A stretch of DNA of 64,000 nt, from NCBI GenBank assembly GCA_001972305.1, contig BDDD01001655.1:1-64000 (forward strand), given 5' to 3'. The stretch's first letter is position 1; each line of letters begins with the position of its first letter. Of this stretch, positions 41,263 through 54,659 are shown in pieces. The stretch comes from Cephalotus follicularis. Lineage: Eukaryota > Streptophyta > Magnoliopsida > Oxalidales > Cephalotaceae. The notes below the pieces were generated by a model. It did no database searches. It was given only the letters and a program-made list of their open reading frames with translations, and was not told the DNA's origin. The translations under genes were made by a program, and so were the position numbers.

Positions 41263-43931
41263 GTGGACACGTCGACTTATAGACGTAGTTTATTCTACGG
41301 ATCCGGGCGGTGATGAGATTCACACCGGGGCTGTTTTAATAGTCAGGGACTATTGGGATATTCGTACCAGAACTCATGGGATGTTCTGAGAAATTTATAG
41401 TCGTACCGTATTCAAACCGAGCTTTCGGGTCCCACCTGATTATTGGAAATGTGATGCATGCTACACACATGCTAGCTTGGCGGGAAATCAAGTTTTTAAC
41501 CTAGTATATATTAATTTGATATTAGTGGTTTTTATTTATTTATTTACCACCGTATTGTCAAATTGATATATCAAGAGATACCACAGTGGGAGTATGTTGT
41601 TACATATATTCTGCGGGGTGCACATATTTTAAACTAGAGAAAGAGAATTTGGTATTTTGACTAAGTCAAAATTGAAAGAGAAATAATTAAAAAGAAGAAA
41701 AATGAGCATTTTTTTAAAGTCTTAATTCTTTCTTCTTTGGCGTACGGGTAACGCATCAGGGGAGACAAAACGCATGTCTTCGTGCGTTGCAGCGCCTGGA
41801 CGACGCTTCCGACCGGAGAAGACGACGTCGGGGACGTTGGTGGCCGGGGAAAGAGGCCGGCTTTCATCCATGGTAAGCCTTTCTCCTTCTCTCTTCCCGT
41901 TTTCTCTTCTCTCTCTCTGTTTGACCGAGACGCGTTTTTGCGTCGTCACACTGCCGGCGTCTCTTCCGTCGCTAACTGTCACCGTGGGTGGAGCCAACCT
42001 TTGGCTCTACGTACCTTGACCTTAGATTAGGCTTTTCCCGGCGTTGTTTGGCCGGTTTGGTGCACACAGAGTCGACCCTTTCGACTCAGTGCGCTTTGCG
42101 CCATGACTCGGCGTTCCGCGCCGATTCACGGCGAGTCTTGTGGTTGGTTGTGTCAGCCGTGCTTTGTAAGTGCTGGTTGTGGTGGTGCGGTGTCGCGACG
42201 ATCACGTTTTCGCCGGGTGGGTTGACTCGCCGCCTTCTGTTCGCCACGTTCCAGGCCGAGTCTCGCTGAGTCTCGGCCACCAGTGGCTTTGTTGGGTGTT
42301 TATCGTCCATATATGTCATCGCCGTCCATGGCGCATTGACCGAGTTGCACTGAGTCTGAACTCAGTGAGTCACCGCCACTGTTCACCGCTGTCTAGGGCG
42401 ATTCTGGCGCTATCTCCACCAGAAACGTGCTAAGCAGTTTTTTCCGAGTCCGTTGGTGTCTTGGTTGAAGTTTTCGTGGACTGGCCGGAAACCGGCAGTG
42501 GAGCCGGTAACCGGCAGTTGCTTCGGCAAGCGTGTAGCGGCAAAGTGACGGAGCCGCCAACATTGGTATGATTACTAATCATTTGTTTCCGCTGTGTTTA
42601 TTGTTTACCGAATTGATTTCGCTTATAGTGGATGTATGCTTGATTGTGATATTTGTTCGATTGAATATTAAACGGAGATCCTAGGCGCATAGATTTTGGT
42701 AGTAAGATGTTAGTGTGTACCTAAACTTTCCAGTCTTGGTGTTTTTAAAAATTAAAATTATACACACTAGCATCCTAGACCAAAAATCGACCGGGACCCC
42801 TCCCGGGTTCCAACACATATAAACAAAACAACCAGAGGAGATCTGACGTTAATCTCGTTGTAAAAGGTTAGACTAGCAGAGCTCTTTTAAAGCAACAATG
42901 CTCTCAACGGCGCTTGAACCACACGCCACCCAAGAACTTAAAACCCTCGCGCCTTCCTTATTAAACACTAACATCTAGTCGGGTGGTCGGGTAACTAAGC
43001 CGAGAAACCATGCTACAACTTCATCACTACACTCTACGTCCGAGGACTAGGCTTTTGCACTACCTTCTCTGCCATAAAGCCTAGATGGTCTGGTCTGACT
43101 ACCCTGAGGTTTGACCTATACCGAGAGGGTATACCACGCCACCTATGGGCTGTCAAGTCCTCGAGACTCTTCTCGCCATTCTCGACTGCTCTGCGCTAAG
43201 CCTCCTATATACTTATAACATCAAAATCATCACAAGGATCTCATAATCCTTAAAAAGATTCATTCATCACATCTATATAATTCTCTTGCCGAGCAACCTC
43301 ATAATAACTTGAGTTAACAACAAAACAAAGATTATACATAATGAATGATCAACAAAAATACAAGGCTTTAACAATTCCCATGAATCACCACAGAGTCTAT
43401 AAAAAACCCAAAAAGGCCCCAATGCATGTAAGTCCGACTAGCCAGAGAAGTCGGCTAAGGTGCTCGCGTCGCGGTCTACCTATCTCATAAAAATAAGCCT
43501 AGGTCGGATGGATCAGAGGAACTTGAACCCATTGCTCCAACTGCACAAAAATCTGAGAGGGGATTAGTCCAAATGACTAGTGAGTGAGAAAGAAGCATTC
43601 CCTAAGCATCCGACAACAAATGGACGCGCTAGACGTAAGCATCTCGTGCTATGCCCAACCGGGCTAACAACAATATATATAACATTGCTTAATAAAACAA
43701 GGAAGAGTGTGAATATATCAATAAAAGCAAGAGAGTCAAAGATAAATGTCAGAGCAACCCACTCAATGACATCAACCTCAATGAACACAATAATATGCAA
43801 GAAAGTCATCAACTCAGAGGATCGCAACAAAAGATCAAAGGAATCTGAGGATCATACAAATCAAAGAACACTGCTACTTGCTCGGATCAATTACTTACAT
43901 TGCCACCCACACTGTGGCTATCCTCATCTCT

Positions 43932-44073
43932 TCCGGAACCACATCGGCCATATCATTCTCTACTTGCCGGAACCACATCGGCAACAACATGTATCAGCTC
44001 TGCCGGAACAACATCGGCAACAACATGTATCAGCTCTGCCGGAACAACATCGGCAAGCTCATAGGCTACATAA
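43932..44073 (+). repeat. 36-bp tandem repeat in the gypsy LTR
   Basis: Units beginning gccggaaCaacatcggc start at 43966, 44002 and 44038 (exact 36-bp period), with a diverged 34-bp unit before them. The other LTR has the same set around 46886-47010, so the array existed before insertion. Confidence 0.9.
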
Positions 44074-45386
44074 TTGTACATATCCCTCATATACCTGTAT
44101 AGATGCCACACTCCTAGATCACAACACCACATGAACCTCGATCGAGGGGCCGGCGAATCACCGCACAAGTTCCACCCTCTTCGGCAATCACGTAGTTAGC
44201 ACATCGACTAAGGGCCCAGCGAATCACCGTCCAGGCTCCACCCTTGTCGAAAATCATAAAAGAGAACCTCGACTGAGAGTCAGGAAAATCACCGCCAAGA
44301 CCATCCCTCGTCGGCAATCTCATATCAGAGCACTCTACATGGTCTGACAGAAGAAGTAGCGGATCCACCAGCTACGCTCACACAACATACCGTCATAGAC
44401 CAACGGAATGAGCAGATCCAGGTAACGGAACCCGGGGACAGTCACACTTAACAGCCCATTAAAGACAATGCAACTACTAAATGGAATTGGGATCCAAAGC
44501 AATACTCCTTCTCAGCCAAGTGAGTCTCACATACCAGAGCTTACTAGTACTCAGCATCCGAGAACAATACATGATATAAAGAAGTATGAAATACCCAGCT
44601 CAACAGGGGAAACACATCGACCAAAAACATCAAGCGTACACACACTCAGAAAACAATATTTCAATCATCAAAGATAACAGGAAGGAAAATTCTGGTCAAA
44701 CATTAATATCATGGAAGACAAGGCACAATAAGACTCTCAAATATCAATTTATAGAAAAGGGAATGTCCCACTCACTGGTTTACCGCAACACTTCAAGCTA
44801 GCTCCCTTGCTGCACTGATTCCACACCTGGTTCTTCGTCTACAAGTTCAACACACAATAGACTTTGCACCGTCTGTTCTAACATATTACAGAGCAACATG
44901 CATGAATGCCTTCATGCATAAAAAGCCACAACATTGCCTATCAGGCCACCATACTTTCATAACTCTGCCTTGAAACCAGAACGAAAGATATAGAGCATCA
45001 CACGACTATGCCAAATAGAGAAGAAAGGCACTCACCTCGTCAAACTTGAAGACGGTGAAAAACGCTTTGAAACTTAAACTCGGTCAAAGAAGATCTCCAA
45101 AGAAGAAAGAAGAGGAAAGGAAGAGAACTCAAACCAAGCATATTTCACAAGGTAAGAACTGACAAAATACTCACCCCTTTACATGCTTCAGCCGTATTAG
45201 CACACAAAAGCTAATAGCTTCCTCAAGACGTTTCGCACCTCCCAAGACAGCTTACAATCCAAAAATATCTCTTTTTCCACACTTTGGGTTTTGTATCACC
45301 ACCTAGTCCAATATCCAACAAGCAAAAATTTTCATAAGGCCCAAAACACTTAATTTACCATTAAAATTGAACACGGAACATCTGTA

Positions 45387-45666
45387 ATTTACCTCTGACC
45401 CAGCCTCCTGTCCTACCACCCTAGGTTCTACTTGCACTTCAGGCTCAAAAGGAGGTAGTTCTTGATCCACATGTGGTAGGGAGGCTGATCTACCTCTAGC
45501 CCGACCACGTCCTCTGGTTTGACCACGAAGCACCATATACCTTCACATGCAAGGTTAGGGTATCACTAACAATTATATTCTACATGAAATGCATGCAATG
45601 CATATCCCAAGAATCTCCCAAAAATCACAAGGAAAACACAAAACCGATCTCTCTGATACAAAAAAC
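45387..45666 (-). pseudogene. primer-binding site and gag start of the deleted gypsy element
   Basis: The minus strand after the LTR end reads TTTTTTGTATCAGAGAGATC, a decayed TGGTATCAGAGC. An ATG at 45536 opens MVLRGQTRGRGRARGRSASL, the arginine/glycine-rich start common in Tekay-type gypsy gags, followed by an acidic proline-rich stretch. After about 50 codons it runs into the other LTR near 45386. Confidence 0.7.
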
Positions 45667-48337
45667 TGACACGTCCCGTTTCCCCCTTTTCCCCTACCGG
45701 GAGACAAGCCACGCTAGAGGAAGGATACACCTCAACAATCCATCACCTCAAACAAAATCAAAAACATATAAACAGAACATCTAGATGAGATTTGACGTTA
45801 ATCTCATCACAAAAGGTTAGACTAGCAGAGCTCTTTGAAAGCAACAATGTTCTCAACGGCGCTTGAACCACACGCCACCCGAGAACTTAAAACTCCTGCG
45901 CCTTCCTTATTAAATACTAACATCTAGTCGGGTGGTCGGGTAACTAAGCCGAGAAACCATGCTACAGCTTCATCACTACACTCTACGTCTGAGGACTAAG
46001 CTTTTGCAATACCTTCTCTGCCATAAAGCCTAGATGGTATGCTTTACTACCTTGAGGTTTGACCTATACCGAGAAGGTCTACCATGGCACCTACGGTCTG
46101 TCAAGTCCTCGAGACTCTTCTCACCCTTCTCGGCTGCTCTGCGCTAAGCCTCTTATATACATATAACATCAAAATCATCACAAGGATCTCATAATCATTA
46201 AAAGGATTCATTCATCAAATCTATATAATTCTTTTGCCGAGCAACCTCATAATAACTTGAGTTAACAACAAAAGAGAGATTATACATAATGAATGATCAT
46301 AAAAAATACAAGTCTTTAACAATTCCCATGAATCACCACAGAGTCTACACAAAACCCAAAAATGCCACAATGCATGTAGGTCCGAGTAGCCAGAGAAGCC
46401 AGCTAAGGTGCTCGCGCCATGGTCTACCTATGTTAAAAAAAAAAAAGCCTTGGTCAGATGGATCAGAGGAAATTTAACCCTCTGCTCAAACTACACAAAA
46501 ATCTGCGAGGGAATTAGTCCAAATGACTAGTGAGTGAGAAAGAAGCATGCCGTAAGCATCCCATAACAAATAGACGCGCTGGAGGTAAGCATCTCGTGCT
46601 ATGCCGAACCGGGCTAACAACAATATATATAACATTGCTTAATAAAACAAGGAAGAGTGTGAATATATCAAGAAAAGCAAGAGAGTCAAAGATAAATGTC
46701 ATAGCAACCCACTCAATGACATCGACCTTAATGAAAACAATAATGTGCCAAGAAAGTCATCAACTGAGAGGATCACAACAAAAGATCAAAGGACTCTGAA
46801 GATCATACAAATTAGAGGACACTGCTACTTGCTCGGATCAACTACTCACATTGCCACCCACACCATGGCTATACTCATCTCTTCTGGAACCATATCGACC
46901 ATATCATTCTCTGCTCTGCCAGAACCACATCGGCAACAACATGTATCAGCTATGCCAGAATAACATCGGCAAAAACATGTACCAGCTCTGGCGGAACAAC
47001 ATCAGCAAGCTCATAGGCTACAGGATTGTACATATCCCTCATATACCGGTATAGATGCCACGCGCCTAAAGCACAACACAACGGGAACCTCGATCGAGGG
47101 GCTAGAGAATCACTGCACAAGCTCCATCCTCGTCAGCAATCACGTAGTTATAACATCGACTAAGGGGACAGCGAGTCACCGCCCAGGCTCCACCCTTCTC
47201 GAAAATCATAAAAGAGAACCTCGACTTAGAGTCAGGCGAATCACTGCCCAGACCATCCCTAGTCGGTAATCTCATATCATAGCAGTATATATGGTCTGAC
47301 AGAAGAAGTAACGGATCCATCGGCTATGCTCACACAACATACCGTCATTGACCAATGGAATGAACAGATAAAGGTAACCGAACCTGGGGACAGTCACACT
47401 TAACAGCCCATTATAGACAATGCAACTACTACATGGAATTGGGATCCAAAGCAATACTCCTCCTCAGCCAAGCTAGTCTCTCATACCAGAGCTTACTAGT
47501 ACTCAACATCCAAGAACAACACATGATATCAAGAACTATGAAATACCCAGATCAACAGGAGAAACACATCGACCAGAAATATCGAGCGTACACACACTCA
47601 GAAAAAAATATTTCAATCATCAAAGACAACAAGAAGGTAAATCCTGGTCAAACATTAATATCATGGAAGACAATGCACAATAAGACTCTCAAATATCAAT
47701 TTATAGAAAATGAAATGTCTCACTCACTGGTTTACTGCAACACTTCAAGCTAGCTCCCTTGCTGCATTGATTCCATGCATGGATCTTTGTCTATAAGGTT
47801 AACACACAACTGACTAAGCACCGTCTGTTCTAACATATGACACAACAACATGCATGAATGCCTTCATGCACAAAAAGTCACAACACTGCCTATCAGGCCA
47901 CCATACTTTCATAACTTTGCCTCGAAATCAGAACGGAAGATATTGCGCATCACACGGCTATACCAAATAGAGAAGAAAGGCACTCACCTTGTCAAACTCG
48001 AAGACAGTGGAAAACGCTTCGAAACTCAAACTCGGTGAAAGAAGATCTCCAAAGAAGAAAGAAGAGGAAAGGAAGAGAACACAAACCAAGCACATTTCAC
48101 AGGGTAAGAACTGACAGAATACTCATCCCATTACCTGCTTCAGCTGTATTAGCACACAAAAGCTAATAGCTTCCTCAAGATGCTTCCCACCTCCCAAGAC
48201 AGCTTACAATGGAAAAATATCTCTTTTTCCACACTTTGGGCTTTGTATCACCACCTAGCCCAATAACCAACAAGCAAAAATTTTCTTAAGGCCCAAAACA
48301 CTTAATTTACCTTTAAAATTGGACACGGGGCATTACA

Positions 48338-49675
48338 GACCTAAGTGACTACAATCATACCTCAATTTGACGTTTAGTGGATTGTTGATTTCATATGTGT
48401 CTTGGCCGATTTTTGTAGCCTTACTTTTAGTGGGAGTTGCATCTTTGTTGGTCACACTAATGAAATCGATGAACTATTGAACGTCAAATTGTTACGTCTT
48501 AATTCAATTATATATTGATTATATTTTTGAATTTCTTTGCATGCTGGTAGGCTTGGGACTCTGCCAAGCTTTGTGTTTTCTTTGTGTGGATGATTTAATT
48601 GCTTTATTACATTTATGGAATTCAATTGATCTGTATTAAGGCTGCCTGCGTGCACCATAATTTATTTTCTTGTTTTTTTTTTCTTAGAGTGGAATTCTTT
48701 TCTCCCACAATTGTATTTCTTTTTCTTTAATTGTGTACATATGGTTGTAAGTTGAACAAAGGAGATCATTGGAGATTGAAGATAGTATTACAAGATTAGT
48801 TGAAGGCCATGTATGCATGGTAGCAATTGTAATAGAGTTAAATTAAATTAGTACACCTAGGAGAACAAGTGATCATGTTGGCTCACGTGATTACTTATAG
48901 CTTAAGTCTCAAGTCAGGCCATTTTTAGGGTGCATGAGATGGATGTTTTTCCATTTTTTCAAACAATCCAAACACGTCCAAGCATATGGATTGGAAGATT
49001 AAAATTAATCTAAAATGGCTTTGGTAATTTTTGATAAATTGATGAGACCAAATCCCTCCAAACTGAGAATAATAAGTCCATAAACGGTGGGGCATATGGC
49101 TGCCCTGTCGTTGGCCTTCCACAATCATCGTTGAATGGTGTGGACATATTGGGGATAGCAACAGCCCTCCGCTGAGGTCACCCGTATGACCATTTCTATT
49201 CAATTTCAGTGCAAGGTGCACAAAAAGGAAATAACCATGTTTTAGTACTTTGACACGCTCCTGGGTAGGTATCAAAACGGGTCTATTTCTGTGAGGATTA
49301 CCAGGATCTTATGGTTCTGTCATGCCCTCCGTTGAAACCATAAGGGCCAGCAGGCTGAGTCTAGTATCGGATCTTACATTTAAGGGCAAGAGGTCCTAAT
49401 GTAAATTGGTATTCATACCTACCTATCTTGGTATTGTGGTTTGTCATGCCCTACGCTGAGGCCATGATATTCGAGATAGATTCCGATCCCCACTAGGAAG
49501 CGAGAGGCTTCCCGAATTCCACATGGATGTGTGGGATATGATTGGAATAGTGGGAGGAGCCATAATTACAAAAGATCAAGTATTATGGTAATAATATAAA
49601 TGGAATGATTTGGTAATTACATTATCTTTTCTTTCCTCTTTTATAGGTTTCTAGTTTTCACCATATTCTGCAAAA
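48338..49675 (+). other. leader of the plus-strand copia element
   Basis: No gene. Patches match the leader of copia element A: TTAGTGGGAGTTgc near 48429, two tgtcatgccct…gctgagg blocks (49319, 49443), and ccCCACTAGGAAG with ATTGGAATAGTGGGAGG (49489-49558). It leads into gag. The 5' end is hidden behind the gypsy derivative that ends at 48337. Confidence 0.6.
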
Positions 49676-50463
49676 TGTCAGTTGGCACAACACTATCATG
49701 AGTTTTGGGAACAAACAAGCTTACGGGTCTAAATTTCTTGGATTGGTAGCGCAACCTATGCTTAGCACTCATAAGCATGAAACTATCTCATGTCATGACT
49801 GAGAGCCCCCCTAAATTGGGAGCCAAACCGATGGAAGAGCAAAAGGCCAAGAGGGCTAAATGGTTAGATGAGGACGAGCAAGCTCGTTGCTTAGCGATTT
49901 CAGGCATGGTCCCAGAATTGCAAAGACAACATGAGAAACTTGAGACCCTATGAGACATACTTCTCCGTCTTCACGAGTTATATGGATCCCGATCGAGGAC
50001 CGAGAGGTTTAACTTGTCCCGTCAGCTCTTCTGTAGGAAGATGGCCAAGGGAACTTCAGTCCATGCTCATGGATTGAAGATGATTGATCTTATTGAGCAG
50101 TTGTCTCAACTAGATCTCACCATGGACAATGATTTCTACATTGGCCTGACACTTTCATCTCTTCCTCTATCATACTTCTAGTTCATCACAAATTTCCACA
50201 TGAACAAGGTGGATACTAATCTACCTGAAATTGTGGAAATGCTTTGTACGGCCGAAGCCGACATGGACCATGGGAGGTCCAAGTTGAATGTGATGTTTCT
50301 TCCTACTACATTTTTTCGAAAAACTCCTAGTAGGGGCGGATCGAGAGGATCCATGTCTAAGGGCAAGGCACCCATGAAATTAAAAGGGAAGAAGAAGAAA
50401 GGGAGAAAAGCAACTGTGTCGGCGGGACCGGAACTTGTGGGAACCGTCCTAGATACGATCTAA
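49676..50463 (+). pseudogene. copia gag, plus strand
   Basis: It starts MSVGTTLS* at 49676. It continues GTNKLTGLNFLDW*RNL, WLDEDEQARCLAISGMVPEL, LHELYGSRSRTERFNLSRQ and MIDLIEQLSQLDLTMDN, in parallel with element A gag. A basic tail RGGSRGSMSKGKAPMKLKGK ends at 50463. At least four in-frame stops. The zinc knuckle follows at about 50480-50525 (FFCGKHGHWRSQC). Confidence 0.85.
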
Positions 50464-51976
50464 CAACTTCAGGATGATGACTGTAGCTTTTTTTGTGGAA
50501 AGCATGGACATTGGAGATCACAGTGTAATGAGTTCAAAAGGTCCAAATCAGGAGGTCTTAGGTACTTTTATGATTGAGCTTTTTCTAGCTACTAATGTTA
50601 GTTCAACTTGGGTTTTTGATTTAGGTTGTGGAACTAATATTTGTCACTCTTTGCATGAGCTAAGAGGCACTAGATAGCTGAGAGAGGCTGAAGCTTTGGA
50701 CTTGCGCTTAGGTGATGGATCGAGGATTCACACCACGACAATAGGTGTTTATGAATTGTTTTTGTGTAATGGCCATGTAATTAAACTTGATCCTTGTTAT
50801 TTTGTCGAGAACCTTGTAAGAAACGTTATTTCTGTTTCATATTTGTATAAGATGGGCATGAAGCTCATTTTTTCTACAAATGGCTGTAGACTTATACATA
50901 ACAATGTTCTTATATGTGATGGACACATTGACAATGGGATCTATGTTTTAAATACAAATGAACAAATGGCTTTAACAATTCAAACTACAACTAGCACTAA
51001 AAGTCAAAGAGATATATGTGATGTAAACCCTTCATACATATGGCATTGTAGATTAGGTCATCCTAGCAATGCTAGACTAACACGTATGGTTAAGGTTGGT
51101 CTTTTGGACATCCAGGACATGGAGTCATTTCCTAAGTGTGAGCCATGTTTAATTTGTAAGATGACCAAATCTCCCTTCTCCGGGGTAGGAGAGAGGGCAG
51201 AGGACATACTGGGACTTGTCCACACCGACTTATGTGGACCTATGTCTGTCAATGCAATTGGAGGTTTTCTCTACTTCATTACCTTCACTGATGACTTGTC
51301 ACAGTATGGGTATGTGTTTCCAATGAAACACAAGTCCGAATCCTTTGAGAAGTTCAAGGAATTCAGACTAGAAGTAGAAAAGAAAATGGGTAAACCCATT
51401 AAGATCCTTCGGTCTGATCGAGGTGGTGAATACCTATCTGCTGAATTCTTGGGTTATCTTAGGGATAATGGAATTCTCTCTTAATGGACACCTCCTGGAA
51501 CACCACAGCATAATGGTGTGTCCGAACGGAGGAATCGGACCTTGATGAATATGGTCTGGTCCACGATGTCTTTTGCGGATCTTCCTATATTATTATGGGG
51601 TTATACACTGCAGGCAACAACATACATCCTAAATTGAATTCCTTCCAAATCCGTCCCCTCCACTCCTTTCGAGGTTTACAAAGGGAGGAAACCCAGCCTA
51701 AACCATTTGAGGGTTTGGGGCTGTCCAGTTTATGTTAGGAGGAAGGAGCCTTCTAAGCTAGAGGCATGAGCAGATCATTGCCGGTTCATGGGATATCCTA
51801 AAGAGTCAAGAGGGTACTACTTTTACCATCCCAGCGATCAAAAGGTATTTGTTTCGCAAACTGCTACATTCCTGAAGAAGGAATACCTTCTTGCAAGGAG
51901 CAAGGTGAAACTGAAAGGGTTATTACCAGGTGAAAGCCCATAGGATGAGGAGGAATTAGAGGTTTAACCATCTAAA
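50464..51976 (+). pseudogene. copia protease and integrase, plus strand
   Basis: Protease: STWVFDLGCGTNICHSL, where the triad is D-L-G instead of D-T/S-G. Then LGDGSRIHTTTIGVYEL. Integrase zinc finger: WHCRLGHPSNAR with CEPCLICKMTK. Core: VHTDLCGPM, ILRSDRGGEYLSAEF, a stop at 51482, WTPPGTPQHNGVSERRNRTL, TPFEVYKGRKPSL and WGCPVYVRR. The frame reaches PSKDT at the solo LTR and continues on its far side as DTIGEG. The D-D-E residues are visible, but several stops make it inactive. Confidence 0.9.
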
Positions 51977-51981
51977 GATAC

Positions 51982-54654
51982 TGTAACACCCCGGATGGTG
52001 GGAGCCCTTACAGGTCATAATATCGAACAAAATATGACAGAAAATCTAAACATGAACTTATGCAAAACTGATGTGGTGGTCTGAAAACATATCTTATAAC
52101 AAACTGATATAAAACAGAGTCTGAAAGTTTCAATAAGTCATAAACTGAAACATAACCAGAACAAAAACATTAATTTGAAATAGCCAAATTGTTTTAGGGA
52201 AAACTACTCTAATGTTGTCTCAAACACGACCGACACTACTGAAAACACAATGGACCAACTCCTAGATGATCCTCTGACAAAATGATAACTCTCATCACAC
52301 ATTTCCCCCATCCTTCTGAAAACCTGCCGCATAGAAACAAAAACGCGACTGAGCAAACCTCAGTACGGATAAGGAAGTAAAACAGTAAACGGTAACAATA
52401 ATTTTGAACTTTAAGATTCAGCCAAGTAACATAGTAAATACTCTTTAAAACGTAAAGCAGGATATTTAAAAAGGAGCAATTATAAAATCATCATAACTTT
52501 TCAAAAAGCATAACATCATAATTCAAAACGTTATCTGATTTCATAATTTCATGACAGAGAATTCTGACATATATGCATATATAGGTGCAAGGGGTTCGCG
52601 AGGCCCACATGCTCTGACGGAAAAGTCGTGTACGGCACTACACAAACAATCCCAATACTGAATTTCTGAATTCTGAAAATAACGAGAGTATACTCATACG
52701 CCTCAAAAGGATCCATATCCTTCCCTCAGGATACATATTTAAAAGAGACGCCGTAGACCGATCACACCGCCACGGTAGGTGTCATGTCTTCCGTGCCAAA
52801 GAACATGCCTATGATACCTCATAGGTAGGGTTTTTCTCTTTATGTTATTATGCTAAAATATTTTTTTAATCTAAAACAATTTTAATAAATTTCTAAACAA
52901 TTTCTAATCTTATCTGAAAACAAAATCTTAACTGTATCTGAAGTTAATATACTCCGAAAGTGGAAACCATGTTTATATAATATATTTTCGATAGTGAAAA
53001 TCATGCATATCAAAATCAATATCCGATGTAACAACATTAAAATTCATTTCAATAAGATTATTATCAAAACGAGAATATCCGTATCAAAATATGAATTTTA
53101 TTCCGAATAAAACCAGGAGCATAATCATAATAGCATAAATCCGTTCAAGAACGATGTATCAGTAAAAATTGATTTTATTTAATTTTAACCGAAGGAATAT
53201 CCAAGAATCGAAGAATTTGTACCTTAGCCTTCAAAGTCTAAACAAATCAAAATAAATCAAAAGCACACTTGGAACCTCCTAACATTCACCACATAAATTA
53301 TTGAAACCTAGACAAATCAACCAAACCAAAAAATATAATCAAACAGAGGTTAAACAACTTGCCAGAATGTCACAGTACGTGTCCAAAGCGTCGACGTTTT
53401 ATTACAAAGCGTTGGCGCTTTAGGGAAATGTTAACATAAAGCCAAACAATGCGTCGACGAAAACTCGAAATTTAACAAAGGAAAGCGTCGACTCTTACAT
53501 CTAACAAAGAACCAAAGCGTCGATACTTTCATTGCAAAAAGGAACAAAGCGCAAAGCAAAGTGTCAACTAAACACAGCATAAAACAGTACAAAGCGACGA
53601 CGCTTAAAAGACAAGCGTCGATGGTTTGCGTCGAACACAGAATACCAGTTGCAGAAAATTAGTTGCAAAACATGAGTAAATCCGATTTTTCATAAACAAT
53701 GAGCATAAATAACAACATGCAGGTTCTGTGACATGTTATACTAGTTCAAAAATGCCAGTATATAACTATCTTAGTCCATGATCAAAAGTAAAACAAAAGT
53801 ATGGAAGTTTGAAGTAAAACTTTTCTGGTTTAAAACAGTTTATAAAACATATGCTATAATCCAATCTTTCTGTGCACAAACCTTAATACGGTAATATGTA
53901 TATATATGTCTATAACATGATTTGTTTGTTTTTAAGCACCAGTATTACAAGCTATGCATACCATCCATGGATGAACATATTAAGATAACTGCAAAAAATT
54001 TTTATCAACAGGGTCCTAAAAACATGATCAAAACAAAATTCTAACCAGTTTTAATACAAATCAATGATTGATATTGAAACTACATAGTCAAAAATATAAC
54101 TTTTGTTTAGAAAATACCTTCAGAAGACGTCAAGATGATGCAGAGAAAATGTGCTCAAGTTGCTGTGTTGGTTTGTAAGAAATGCAGAGATGAGTTTGAA
54201 TTTTAAAAACAATTTGTCTGGTTAATGCACAAATCCATGTGTTTAATGGAAAAATCGGTGTTTTAAGACATTACCAAACAAACCAAAATGCGTCAGATAC
54301 ATAAGGAAATCGAATATCCAAAAGAAGGAAAGAATTCAACATTCCAAAAACACTGTCACCGTCCAAAACAATTAAGGAAGATGACCAAAGCGTTGACAGT
54401 TTCTCAAAAAGCGTCGACGGTTAAACACTTAAATACAAAACGCGTCGATGTCACATGTTTAGGCGTCAACGTGTCTCACAGCACCCAAAAGCGTAGGCGG
54501 TTCTAAATAGAGCGTCGGTGCTTTGTGCCCAGAAAACAAAATAAAAGAAATTCAAAAAGAAATCAAAAGGTCCACAAACCATATCACGTAACAAAAGAAA
54601 ACAAAAGGTATACACCCAACGATAAACATATACGCATAGAAACGGGATATTACA
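51982..54654 (-). mobile_element. solo LTR (gypsy-type) in the copia pol
   Basis: On the plus strand it runs from TGTAACACCCCGG to GGGATATTACA, flanked by GATAC at 51977-51981 and 54655-54659. Length is 2673 bp with no internal region. The minus orientation is preferred because the minus strand then starts TGTAATATCCCG and ends CGGGGTGTTACA, as in many plant gypsy LTRs. Dyad clusters lie at 53380-53635 and 54386-54525. The small frame 54288-54506 is an array artefact. Confidence 0.93.
53380..53635. repeat. AAAGCGTCGACG dyad cluster in the 2.67-kb solo LTR
   Basis: Cores include 53392/53413 (21 bp; the second is gttggcg), 53455, 53489, 53521 (32 bp) and 53598/53619 (21 bp). A second, looser cluster lies at 54386-54525. 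Confidence 0.85.
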
Positions 54655-54659
54655 GATAC

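Larger units (their letters stand above)
39004..42562 (+). mobile_element. LTR B copy 2 (copia type), interrupted by LTR A; right end tentative
   Basis: It starts TGTTAGATGTATTGACC, aligning with TGTTAGATATAGG at 9352. It shares the blocks ttccaagtcataggttcact and gaaccgaatagacttg with the other copies. After the LTR A insertion (40226-41262) it resumes with ggctgttttaatagtc and gctttcgggtccc, seen also at 57030-57150. The end at 42562 is proposed because CA is followed by TTGGTATgat, which resembles a decayed primer-binding site. GC-rich 41730-42560 has no gene I can recognise. Confidence 0.5.
42783..48337 (-). mobile_element. internally deleted gypsy element: two LTRs and a scrap of gag
   Basis: Two ~2.6-kb units repeat in the same order (42783-45386 and 45667-48337; for example gcaacaatgytctcaacggcg at 42891 and 45840). 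The right unit runs from TGACACGTCCCG to GGGGCATTACA, so on the minus strand it is an LTR TGTAATGCCCC…GGGACGTGTCA. Between the units lie a primer-binding-site remnant and a gag start, then the other LTR directly. Hence pol is wholly deleted. GACCT follows at 48338; GACCA lies at 42778-42782, a possible but imperfect duplication. The left end is eroded. Confidence 0.8.

Noticed and set aside
41722..42433. GC-rich block with several open frames on both strands, possibly a host gene exon
   Set aside because: Frames overlap on both strands, have no domain, and the block sits between LTR B sequence and a possible PBS. High GC alone explains the open frames.
43580..44134. 184-codon plus-strand frame
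   Set aside because: It is antisense to a gypsy LTR. The repetitive end is a 36-bp tandem repeat, and the duplicate LTR has stops at equivalent places.
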